Shown here piece by piece: positions 1 through 6,580 of a stretch of 22,009 nt of DNA. Both the position numbers and the translations under genes were made by a program. The first letter of the stretch is position 1. Every line of letters begins with the position of its first letter. The notes under the pieces were generated by a model, which worked only from the letters and a program-made list of their open reading frames with translations, made no database searches and was not told where the DNA came from. The stretch comes from an uncultured Bacteroidales bacterium (GTDB taxonomy: Bacteria; Bacteroidota; Bacteroidia; Bacteroidales; Paludibacteraceae): assembly GCA_945949375.1 (NCBI GenBank), contig CAMFEN010000002.1:1-22009 (forward strand), in the 5' to 3' direction.

Positions 1-707
1 TCGGATGCGGGGCGACCATATTTGCGACATTCCTGTATATTCTCCTGACGACGTAACAGGTTGACGAGACCAAGGTGCCACTTGTTGGTATCATTCATTG
101 GCTTTTTCTCCACTGTTTTGATTACCATTTGGATGGGCGATTGTAAATCGTCATCCTCCCAACTATGATCGGCTGTATAGTCTGACATAAATTCCGCCAT
201 ACTTTTTTGCATCACCAGCATAGTTCGCCCATACGAGACAACGAGTTCCGGCTTATGCAGCACTTCGTTGAAATTAACCTTGATATTGAAACGATTATAC
301 ACATCAAACAGGTAGCCGTCATGTTTCACCGTATTGGAAGGAATATAGACATCCGTATCTTTAACGAAGTTTTCCGCCACAAGAATATTTTGCTTGCGAA
401 AGAAACGCATGATTTCACGATTATAATAGCGCTTCACAAAGAAAAAGTTTGCGGGATTGGAGAAATCCATTTTAATAGATGCAAATCCTTCTAACGGTCG
501 GGTAAATGACGTGTAAATTTTTGTTCCAGGCTGGATGTTGGGAAAACATTTCTCGATTCCATCCGGATATAGATTCGTTAATGGAAACAAGGATACTCCC
601 GAGACATCCTTGTCAGAAAAATACATGGTAACACCCTCCTTCGGAAAATCGAAGACCAGGGTGTTGAGGAAGAGTTTTTCCTCGGTAGGAGTAGAGTTTT
701 GTACCAT
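1..707 (-). CDS. Partial protein, candidate N-terminal part of a long prokaryotic Argonaute
   Basis: An open frame runs on the minus strand from an ATG at 707 to the left edge with no stop, giving 235 residues; the C-terminal part lies outside the window. The start VQNSTPTEEKLFLNTLVFDF resembles the first beta strand of long Argonautes (compare FLNRFAL in the Thermus protein). A helix-rich segment with VKRYYNREIMRFF, then AENFVKDTDVYIP, fits the Argonaute N domain. A later strand pair around ELVVSYGRTMLVMQKSMAEF fits linker L1, which precedes PAZ. The PIWI domain that would prove the call is not visible. The gene starts about 20 nt after the HNH gene's stop, so the two are probably co-transcribed. 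The family call is from remembered sequence patterns only; an unrelated defence protein remains possible. That the frame is real is much more certain than its function. Confidence 0.6.
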   Translation of the reverse strand, partial: MVQNSTPTEEKLFLNTLVFDFPKEGVTMYFSDKDVSGVSLFPLTNLYPDGIEKCFPNIQPGTKIYTSFTRPLEGFASIKMDFSNPANFFFVKRYYNREIMRFFRKQNILVAENFVKDTDVYIPSNTVKHDGYLFDVYNRFNIKVNFNEVLHKPELVVSYGRTMLVMQKSMAEFMSDYTADHSWEDDDLQSPIQMVIKTVEKKPMNDTNKWHLGLVNLLRRQENIQECRKYGRPAS

Positions 708-727
708 AATAAAAACAAATTTAATAG

Positions 728-1894
728 TTAAGAATTTATAGTTGATTTATTTTGTAAATGTTTGTCATACAATGGAGCGTTGATCCAATGATATTGATCA
801 TACCTCTTCATGAAGTCGTGAATATCCTCTTGTGAAATGTCATCGAATGTCATCATCTCTTTACAATCTACCAGAATATATTGAACACCCGCATCCTGGA
901 TGCGCTTTATTTCCTCCGCACTCAATTCGCCTTTGAACATGAATTTGACGCAGAACTTATACAGTTTCTTATCCTTTCCTACAACTTCTGCAATCAAGTC
1001 CACCCGTGCTCTGTCTTCCGGCTTAGCAATCTGAACATTATTTAGCGACAGGGTCTTGGCATGAATGCTTTTATATTCAGGAAGGTATAAAGCTTTCATT
1101 CTTTCTATTTCCGCTGAACACAGATTTTGCAGCATCCTCAATCTGTCAGATTCATTTTCGGACAATGTATATCGGTATATCTCATTCAATACAGCCGGTT
1201 TATTATGGTGTTTTACCGGATGTAAGATATTAAACGCTCTTTCCTTAGCCTCCCGCATAGTCTTATAGTATTCGGAAATTCCAGAATTCCGGTAACTGTT
1301 TCCATACTCACTCCACTCCAACTCTTCCATACAGAATTGATAACCCTTTTCGTTTTCCCATATTATAAACTTGTAGTCGTCCTTTACGTAGAAATAACCA
1401 TTTTTTCGCTTCTTCCATTTTGGAGACTCCATGAAAGTTTTGTATTTCCGTATCCTGCTCGTCCGCTCCTTTCTTTGCTCATCAGCTTTGCCTCTGGACA
1501 GTAACGAGTCGGCGCAGTCGCATCCCACCATAATCATTCCCCAATTCGGATGATGCAGTGTATGCACATATCGCAAGTCATTACCACATAGTTCACACTG
1601 TTCCGATCCATATTCCTCGGTATCGTACTCATCATCGTATATCCAACCATCCTTGGGCATCGTTTTTCCATGCTCGCTCGAATGACAACCCGCACACAAT
1701 GTCTCTAACAGTTCGTTCGGATAATCCCATGGCTCACAACCTTGGATATAGGTCAAGTGGTGAACATGTAATTTCACCGTGTCCGATTCCTGTCGACCAC
1801 ACCACTTGCAAGTGTACTTATCGCGACGAAGAATCTCTTCGCGTTTCTCACGCCAAGCCTTCTTCCTATATCCTCTAACTTGTTCTTTAATCAT
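728..1894 (-). CDS. HNH endonuclease with second zinc ribbon
   Basis: A 388-residue protein with an N-terminal HNH (beta-beta-alpha metal) nuclease domain at about residues 15-76. Visible are the treble-clef cysteines C29/C32 and C67/C70, the catalytic-type HVHHL (H45, H46), N60 and H71 in CAGCH. A second four-cysteine site follows, C100/C103 (CELCG) and C125/C127 (GCDCA), separated by an HHPNWG segment; it looks like a zinc ribbon for nucleic-acid or protein binding. The remaining 260 residues are rich in charged and aromatic residues and match no domain I recognise. HNH domains cut DNA, so a restriction-like or abortive role is likely. The gene lies between a WYL regulator (81 nt upstream) and the Argonaute-like frame (about 20 nt downstream). 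I see no consensus promoter just upstream, so read-through from the WYL promoter is likely. Confidence 0.85.
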   Translation of the reverse strand: MIKEQVRGYRKKAWREKREEILRRDKYTCKWCGRQESDTVKLHVHHLTYIQGCEPWDYPNELLETLCAGCHSSEHGKTMPKDGWIYDDEYDTEEYGSEQCELCGNDLRYVHTLHHPNWGMIMVGCDCADSLLSRGKADEQRKERTSRIRKYKTFMESPKWKKRKNGYFYVKDDYKFIIWENEKGYQFCMEELEWSEYGNSYRNSGISEYYKTMREAKERAFNILHPVKHHNKPAVLNEIYRYTLSENESDRLRMLQNLCSAEIERMKALYLPEYKSIHAKTLSLNNVQIAKPEDRARVDLIAEVVGKDKKLYKFCVKFMFKGELSAEEIKRIQDAGVQYILVDCKEMMTFDDISQEDIHDFMKRYDQYHWINAPLYDKHLQNKSTINS

Positions 1895-1937
1895 GTGTGT
1901 ACTATATTATGGTACTTTTGTTTTTAAGGTAATAGAA

Positions 1938-1958
1938 ATCCCTTGGTGGGCAAGGGAT
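1938..1958 (-). terminator. Hairpin between the WYL and HNH genes
   Basis: A perfect 8-bp inverted repeat (ATCCCTTG / CAAGGGAT) with a 5-nt loop lies 18 nt beyond the WYL stop codon. On the minus strand it is followed by TTTCTATT, a poor T tract, so it may be a weak or leaky terminator, or a processing or stability hairpin that lowers expression of the downstream HNH gene. Confidence 0.5.
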
Positions 1959-1975
1959 ACTATTGTGTTGGTTAA

Positions 1976-2872
1976 TTAGTCGTTGTAAAGATTGAGTGTT
2001 TTTTGTAAGTCTTCGCGCATGCGATTGACGAGGGATTGGGGCGAGAGGACACGCACGCCATCGGCATACGTGCGCAATTCTTGAATAAACTCAAGCGTTG
2101 GGGCAATGCTGTATTGGAAGATGCTGTATTCGTTCTGACGCTCAATCTCTTGCTGGCTTGCGTGCAGCGGAAGAGAGCGGATGAAGTCGGCTGTCTTATG
2201 GTCGGCACGGATGCGGATAGTCTCCGGTGGAACATCGCGGTAAATACCATAATACGAGTCGAACATTTCATGTATGTTGAATCCGTATGGTAGTGTCCAA
2301 GTGTTGTTTGTTGAGCGGATAGATAAGGCACGATCGAGTGCGAACGTGCGTTCCTCGTTGTGCTCAATGGAGAACCCGTGTACATACCAGCGACGGCGGA
2401 AGAGTTTAATGCCATAGGGCTGGAGATGAATCGTATTAGGCTCAGTACGGTGGAAATTTTGGTATGTGTATTGTACCTCTGTTTGCTCCATCATGGCATT
2501 AATCAATGTCGGAAGGAAGCGCGATCCGTAGGGGACAGATTCGAAGTCTATGCGAGAGGCGAGGTTTGCCGAGTCACGAACGGCATTGGTGAGCAAGATG
2601 GTGGAGACAAGCCATTGGCGCGTATTATCCGTGTCGCGCGTGTTGTCAATAAAGTACGCGTGCGTGCTGCGGTTGCACTCAATACGGATATTGAATATCT
2701 TATAAATAGCCTCTCTATAACGATTGAATGACTCTCGCGGGATGACGGGCTGATGCTCTTTATTGAGCACGGATTCTGCCCATGCGAGGTCAATGTCCTC
2801 CTTGGTGATGGGGCCTTGACTATAGACGATATCCAGTAGCCAAATGTATCGTTTTAATTGGTCGTTTTGCAT
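1976..2872 (-). CDS. HTH-WYL-WCX transcriptional regulator
   Basis: A 298-residue regulator of the common Bacteroidetes WYL type. Residues 5-75 form a winged HTH region (KRYIWLLDIVYSQGPITKED, then RESFNRYREAIYKIFNIRIE). The WYL domain covers about 125-205 and contains the signature RWYVHGF followed by RTFALDR, the predicted ligand-binding positions. The C-terminal part resembles the WCX extension. WYL domains sense nucleic acid or nucleotide ligands, and related proteins (BrxR, CapW) repress phage-defence operons. Here the gene comes first, ahead of an HNH nuclease and an Argonaute-like frame, so autorepression of the operon with release during infection is a plausible inference. A good promoter ends about 20 bp before the start. 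Confidence 0.88.
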   Translation of the reverse strand: MQNDQLKRYIWLLDIVYSQGPITKEDIDLAWAESVLNKEHQPVIPRESFNRYREAIYKIFNIRIECNRSTHAYFIDNTRDTDNTRQWLVSTILLTNAVRDSANLASRIDFESVPYGSRFLPTLINAMMEQTEVQYTYQNFHRTEPNTIHLQPYGIKLFRRRWYVHGFSIEHNEERTFALDRALSIRSTNNTWTLPYGFNIHEMFDSYYGIYRDVPPETIRIRADHKTADFIRSLPLHASQQEIERQNEYSIFQYSIAPTLEFIQELRTYADGVRVLSPQSLVNRMREDLQKTLNLYND

Positions 2873-2891
2873 AATGTACTAAAATTTGGTG

Positions 2892-2922
2892 CAAAGATAC
2901 TGATTTATTTTGATATGTGCAA
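2892..2922 (-). promoter_or_regulatory. Bacteroidetes-type promoter for the WYL operon
   Basis: On the minus strand TTG (2922-2920) is followed by a 20-nt spacer and TATCTTTG (2899-2892), matching the TAnnTTTG consensus. The predicted transcript starts about 10-15 nt before the ATG at 2872, so the leader is very short and any WYL operator probably overlaps this site. Confidence 0.8.
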
Positions 2923-3032
2923 GTATTTGAGTGAAAAATATGGAAATTGTAACTAAAAGGCGGAAAGGGAGGCTTAAATGAGCAGAAAAAAATTATGAAA
3001 ATGCGTAAAAATCAAAGATTTTTGGCGGAGAA

Positions 3033-3064
3033 TTTGGAAAATTGAGAAAGAAATCGTATCTTTG
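3033..3064 (+). promoter_or_regulatory. Divergent Bacteroidetes-type promoter
   Basis: TTTG (3033-3036), a 20-nt spacer and TATCTTTG (3057-3064) form a near-ideal Bacteroidetes promoter pointing right. The nearest annotated gene begins at 3404, so the transcript would carry a leader of roughly 330 nt. The -7 element and its flanks (GTATCTTTGCA) are an exact inverted copy of the WYL promoter's. Confidence 0.75.
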
Positions 3065-3066
3065 CA

Positions 3067-3097
3067 TGCTTTTCGTGTATACTCACACGCAAAAGCA
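3067..3097 (+). other. Strong hairpin at the 5' end of the leader transcript
   Basis: TGCTTTTCGTGT (3067-3078) can pair with ACACG-C-AAAAGCA (3085-3097), giving 12 base pairs with one bulged C and a 6-nt loop. It begins 2 nt after the TATCTTTG box, so it sits at or next to the predicted transcription start. It could stabilise the mRNA, be part of a small RNA, or act as an operator at DNA level. No T tract follows, so it is not a usual terminator. Confidence 0.55.
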
Positions 3098-3165
3098 GTA
3101 AAACAATGAATGAAGAGTAAGATTGAATAGAGATCATTTCAAGTCAGGGGGGATAGCTGGTGGGG

Positions 3166-3249
3166 ATGAAGATTAAGATTAAGATTAAGATCCCGCAACT
3201 GATGTTCGAGGATTCGACATTCATCATTATGGAGATGGCGCACCTATAA
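3166..3249 (+). CDS. Possible 27-codon leader ORF with Lys-Ile repeats
   Basis: ATG at 3166 opens a 27-codon frame ending in TAA at 3249. It lies in the leader after the promoter at 3033-3064, and a G-rich stretch (GGTGGGG) sits immediately before the start. Residues 1-9 read MKIKIKIKI because a hexanucleotide is repeated; the rest contains PQLMFEDSTFIIMEMAHL. It is not a membrane peptide. It may be a regulatory leader, a tiny gene or chance. No homologue is known to me. Confidence 0.2.
   Translation: MKIKIKIKIPQLMFEDSTFIIMEMAHL
3169..3190 (+). repeat. Hexanucleotide tandem repeat
   Basis: The unit AAGATT occurs three times and is followed by AAGA, inside the long leader. Copy-number change would keep the small ORF in frame because the unit is 6 bp. 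Confidence 0.7.
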
Positions 3250-3403
3250 GAGTATGTTCATATGGTACATGAATCAGAAATGGCATCTTATTATCCTGTA
3301 TCACATGAGACATGATATAATAGGAATGTCAATATTGAAGAAACAATCAAAAAAATATTCGGTGTTATGATTTAATACTGAATGCACTGAGATATAATGA
3401 ATT

Positions 3404-3967
3404 ATGAAAAGTTTCTCACCCAAACCGTGGATCGCTCCACAGCCGGTATTGATTATCGGCACGTATAACGAAGATGGTACTGCCAACGCCATGAATGCTG
3501 CATGGGCAGGGCAATGGGACCAACATGAGATAATGATTTCGATGGGCTGTCACCGAACCACCGAGAATCTCAATCGTAAGGGCGAGTTTACGGTCGCTTT
3601 TGCGACGACTGAGACTTTGGTCGCATCGGACTTTGTGGGTATTGTGAGTGCGAAGGATGACCCGCATAAGATGGAGAAGACCGGTTGGAAGATTGCTAAA
3701 GCAGAGAGAGTAGATGCACCTGTATTTACCAACTTTCCGATGGCGTTGGAATGCCGCATCCGTCAGAAACTGGATGAGTCGGAGACGGGCTACTACATCG
3801 TAGCGGAGATACTAAACATCCTCGTAGATGAGCACTATCTTGCCGCAGACGGTAATCCCGACTTGGAGAAGATGCACCTAATCAGCTACGACCCTGTGCA
3901 TCACGGTTATCTGGAGATAGGAAGCCGCATAGGCAACGCCTTCGCAGACGGCAAGAAATTGAAGTGA
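3404..3967 (+). CDS. Flavin reductase-like FMN-binding split-barrel protein
   Basis: A 187-residue protein of the flavin reductase domain family. The N-terminal PQPVLIIGTYNEDGTANAMN segment, the ISMGCHRTTENLNRKGEFTV stretch (compare the typical R.T..NI...GEFVVN) and the C-terminal HGYLEIG...G.AF..G are characteristic of the split-barrel fold. Members bind FMN and reduce flavins or other substrates with NAD(P)H; the substrate is not predictable here. Length is normal. It stands between two defence-like genes but has no obvious link to them. The neighbouring AbiH gene starts 72 nt after its stop, and they may share a transcript from the promoter at 3033-3064. Confidence 0.88.
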   Translation: MKSFSPKPWIAPQPVLIIGTYNEDGTANAMNAAWAGQWDQHEIMISMGCHRTTENLNRKGEFTVAFATTETLVASDFVGIVSAKDDPHKMEKTGWKIAKAERVDAPVFTNFPMALECRIRQKLDESETGYYIVAEILNILVDEHYLAADGNPDLEKMHLISYDPVHHGYLEIGSRIGNAFADGKKLK

Positions 3968-4039
3968 TACACCATCGGCTGAAGTGATAAACTATTCCTC
4001 TGCATCGCATAGCTTTTCTTCAAGCGGGAGCAATAAGTT

Positions 4040-5170
4040 ATGAATATTGTGAAACCAAAGCACCTCTATGTGATTGGAAATGGTTTTGACCGCTATCACG
4101 GAGCCCAAAGTTCGTATTGGGATTTTCGGCAATATATGTTACGCAGGAATCCCATTGTGGTTGCCCATTTTGATGTGTTCTTTGGTCCTAATACACTGTG
4201 TAATACGTTTAAGTCTCCCGAAGGGTGGATGGATGCTATTGATGATCGTTCTGCAAGGTGGTACTATGGGAAATCGTATCCGAAACCTAAATGGTCGGAA
4301 GGGCATCTATGGTGTAGTTTTGAGGAATATCTTGCAGAATTGAATCGGGAGAAAGTGCTGGATTATATTGATATGAACCTGCCTCCCATTAATTTGGATG
4401 ATAAAGATTTTTCGATGGCTGATTATTATCTGCCCATTGATAGAACAAAGGATATGATACGAGACTGCACTTTTGAGATGCGTTTTTTGTTGCATAAATG
4501 GGTAAATACCTTGCATTTTGCAAAAGGTTGGAAGAATCGAAAATTGGATTTAGCGCCGGAGGCACTCTATTTGACTTTTAATTATACGACCTTCTTGGAA
4601 GACCTATACGAAGTTCCAGCGGAGCAAGTCTTCCATATACATGGCAGTCGAAAAGATAAATATGGCTCATTGATTATTGGGCATGGTATGGATGAGAATG
4701 TAGCATTTGAACGTTGGAAGCATAAATGTGAGGTTCAGAAACGGTTTCGTCCTAATCTAAAAGGTAGAAATGGTCATTGGTTTGCTAACGACCGCTTGCC
4801 ATTTCTAATGTATTTCTTACAAGATGAATCGAAAGGAAATTGGCGAACGGACACTCGCTATTATGCCTTGCAAGAAGCGGTTGAAGTGATAGAGCACTAC
4901 TATGCAACAAACCGTAAACAAACAGAAGCCGTTATAAATAAGTTTAGTAATTTATGGCAATCGTTGGATGACGTGCAGAAAGTTACGGTCATAGGTCATT
5001 CGTTGTCCAATATTGATATGCCATATTTTGAGCAGATGGCGAATGGACTGAAAAAACAAGGAGTAGAGTGGGAGTTTAGTGTTCACGACAAAAAAGATCG
5101 AGAGAGGGTTAGCCATTTTTGTAGAAAGATGAAGGTATCGAAAGATAGTTGGACGACGTTCCAGCTTTAG
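4040..5170 (+). CDS. abiH: AbiH family abortive-infection protein
   Basis: A 376-residue protein with the AbiH family layout: an N-terminal nucleotide-binding-like loop YVIGNGFDRYHG (10-21), the mid-protein LTFNYTTFLEDLY (178-190), HIHG (199-202), LIIGHG (211-216) and near the C-terminus VTVIGHSLSNIDMPYF. The family was defined from a lactococcal plasmid gene giving abortive-infection resistance to phage; the mechanism is not established. The fold resembles SIR2-like nucleotide-binding proteins at the motif level, which is my inference. Length fits the family. A terminator-like hairpin at 5374-5403 closes the unit. Its location beside a surface-glycan locus and across from the WYL-HNH cluster suggests a defence neighbourhood. 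Confidence 0.87.
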   Translation: MNIVKPKHLYVIGNGFDRYHGAQSSYWDFRQYMLRRNPIVVAHFDVFFGPNTLCNTFKSPEGWMDAIDDRSARWYYGKSYPKPKWSEGHLWCSFEEYLAELNREKVLDYIDMNLPPINLDDKDFSMADYYLPIDRTKDMIRDCTFEMRFLLHKWVNTLHFAKGWKNRKLDLAPEALYLTFNYTTFLEDLYEVPAEQVFHIHGSRKDKYGSLIIGHGMDENVAFERWKHKCEVQKRFRPNLKGRNGHWFANDRLPFLMYFLQDESKGNWRTDTRYYALQEAVEVIEHYYATNRKQTEAVINKFSNLWQSLDDVQKVTVIGHSLSNIDMPYFEQMANGLKKQGVEWEFSVHDKKDRERVSHFCRKMKVSKDSWTTFQL

Positions 5171-5373
5171 TTGCCCTTAGAGGCGATATTGGGCATCCAT
5201 TCGTGAGAACGATTTGTAAATTGCTTCGGAGTAATCGTCAGAAGCAATAGGGAGCAGTCCCTATCACTCGTGTGTGATTCTATGGTATGGATGCTATAGG
5301 CTCTTGGAATAACAGAGCGATAAACCAGTGGTGTGAGTAGCAGCATGCGAAAATGCTAATGTAAATGGTTATC
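5171..5373. other. Gene-free stretch with several hairpins
   Basis: No coding frame is convincing here. Short inverted repeats follow one another: TGCCC/GGGCA (5172-5195), TTGCTTC/GAAGCAA (5221-5247), TAGGGA/TCCCTA (5248-5263) and AGCAT/ATGCT (5342-5357). They precede the terminator at 5374-5403. The order could be a structured 3' UTR of abiH or an unrecognised small RNA. I found no consensus promoter just before it. Confidence 0.4.
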
Positions 5374-5403
5374 AGGGTGGGCGATAAACTCACCTTGTTT
5401 TTT
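5374..5403 (+). terminator. Intrinsic terminator after abiH
   Basis: An 8-bp stem with two G-U pairs (AGGGTGGG / CTCACCTT), a 7-nt loop (CGATAAA) and a following TTGTTTTTT tract. It would stop transcription from abiH before the glycan-locus promoter at 5509. Confidence 0.65.
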
Positions 5404-5508
5404 GTGGCTACTGCACGAATGTGATGCGACTCTATTGCGAATGAAAATAAGGTTGAGAATCTGGCTTGCGCTTTATTTTCGACATTCTTTTATAAAAATG
5501 CGGTAAAA

Positions 5509-5540
5509 TTTGCTACTTTCATTTTTTTTTATTACCTTTG
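5509..5540 (+). promoter_or_regulatory. Promoter of the first glycan operon
   Basis: TTTG (5509-5512), a 20-nt spacer and TACCTTTG (5533-5540) match the Bacteroidetes consensus. The predicted leader is about 35 nt. This places transcription start downstream of the ATG at 5510 and decides the start of the first gene. No upxY-like antiterminator gene sits between promoter and first glycosyltransferase. Confidence 0.82.
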
Positions 5541-5581
5541 CAAGCCGAATGGAATGCGTTCAAAAAACTATTCATAAAGAA

Positions 5582-6580
5582 ATGAAACTTAGCATCATCA
5601 CCATAAATTATAACAATGCCGCGGGGTTGCGCAGAACCTTGGATTCGGTGGCTGCGCAGCGGCTGGATGGGGTGGAACAGGCGGGAGCAACCCTTGAGGT
5701 GGAGCATATCATCATTGATGGAAACTCTACTGATGAGAGTGTAGCGATTATCCGCGATTACGAGCAGCATGTCTTGTCTATGAAGTGCGGTCAATTGGGT
5801 GTTCCATCCATCTCGTTGACATGGGTCTCCGAGCCGGACAAGGGCATTTATAATGCGATGAATAAAGGGATAGAGGTGGCTTTAGGTCTCCGGCAAGTGG
5901 ATGCGCAGCATCACTCGTATTGTGTGGAAGACAATGTTGCCTCTATTGGTGTACAGAAAAGGGATGGGTACCACCACTACATTCAAATTCTCAACTCCGG
6001 CGACCTTCTTGCAGCAGACAATGTGACTGCCCGCATGTATAACGCGCTCAGTCGCGAGGATAGTGAGCCATATCCTGAGATCCTATATGGGAATATGCTC
6101 AAGGCTATGTCGAACGGAAAGTTGGTCCGTGATAATTGCGGTGGAGCTGGCGTGGGAGATTCTTTTTTGTATTTCTATAGGGGAACTCTGAATCATGATT
6201 GTGCATGGATACATAGTGAGTTGTTTAGGCGTTTTGGATTATATGATGAAGACATGAAGATTTGCTCCGATTGGAAGTGGTATGTAGATGCGATTGCGTT
6301 AGGAGGGGTGAAAACGGTTTATGTCAATATAGATGTAACGATATTTGACATGAATGGTATCAGCGAAAGTGGAGGAAAAAACAAAGAGCAGATACGGCAG
6401 GAGCGTAGCGGTTATTTAGAGGACATCTTACCCACATCTGTCCTGAATGATTATAAGAAATATGCTTTCCCTATCAGCCAATACGAGCGTTTGAGGAAGT
6501 ATCATATATATGGAGTTGTGTACATTATAGAACGCATATTGTTTAAGCTTGAAAAATGGGGAATTTTATTGCCTAAATGA
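5582..6580 (+). CDS. Family 2 glycosyltransferase
   Basis: A 332-residue GT-A enzyme that adds a sugar from a nucleotide donor to a lipid-linked glycan at the inner face of the membrane. KLSIITINYNN (2-12), IIDGNSTDES (44-53), SEPDKGIYNAMNKG (83-96) and LNSGD (137-141, metal-binding acidic region) are the usual landmarks of the WcaE-like GT2 group. The ATG at 5582 is preferred; the 24-residue extension from 5510 would begin inside the promoter. Between residues 101 and 131 there is an unusual insert of about 30 residues before the LNSGD strand. The next gene overlaps the stop by 4 nt, indicating translational coupling. The transferred sugar cannot be inferred. Confidence 0.88.
   Translation: MKLSIITINYNNAAGLRRTLDSVAAQRLDGVEQAGATLEVEHIIIDGNSTDESVAIIRDYEQHVLSMKCGQLGVPSISLTWVSEPDKGIYNAMNKGIEVALGLRQVDAQHHSYCVEDNVASIGVQKRDGYHHYIQILNSGDLLAADNVTARMYNALSREDSEPYPEILYGNMLKAMSNGKLVRDNCGGAGVGDSFLYFYRGTLNHDCAWIHSELFRRFGLYDEDMKICSDWKWYVDAIALGGVKTVYVNIDVTIFDMNGISESGGKNKEQIRQERSGYLEDILPTSVLNDYKKYAFPISQYERLRKYHIYGVVYIIERILFKLEKWGILLPK

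Noticed and set aside
207..741. Two plus-strand ORFs (207-494 and 535-741) at the left edge
   Set aside because: They are antisense to a longer minus-strand frame with protein-like content that continues off the edge, and the minus frame fits the operon.
1913..1920. TACTTTTG on the plus strand between the HNH and WYL genes
   Set aside because: It matches the -7 consensus but has no -33 box at the right distance and would drive only antisense RNA; probably chance.
1972..2415. Minus-strand ORF overlapping the WYL gene in another frame
   Set aside because: It is a shadow of the WYL gene, rich in Ser/Thr/Arg with no domain pattern.
5510..5581. Upstream in-frame ATG adding 24 residues to the first GT2
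   Set aside because: It lies inside the -33 box and before the predicted transcript start; MKLSIITINYNN at 5582 is the normal GT2 start.
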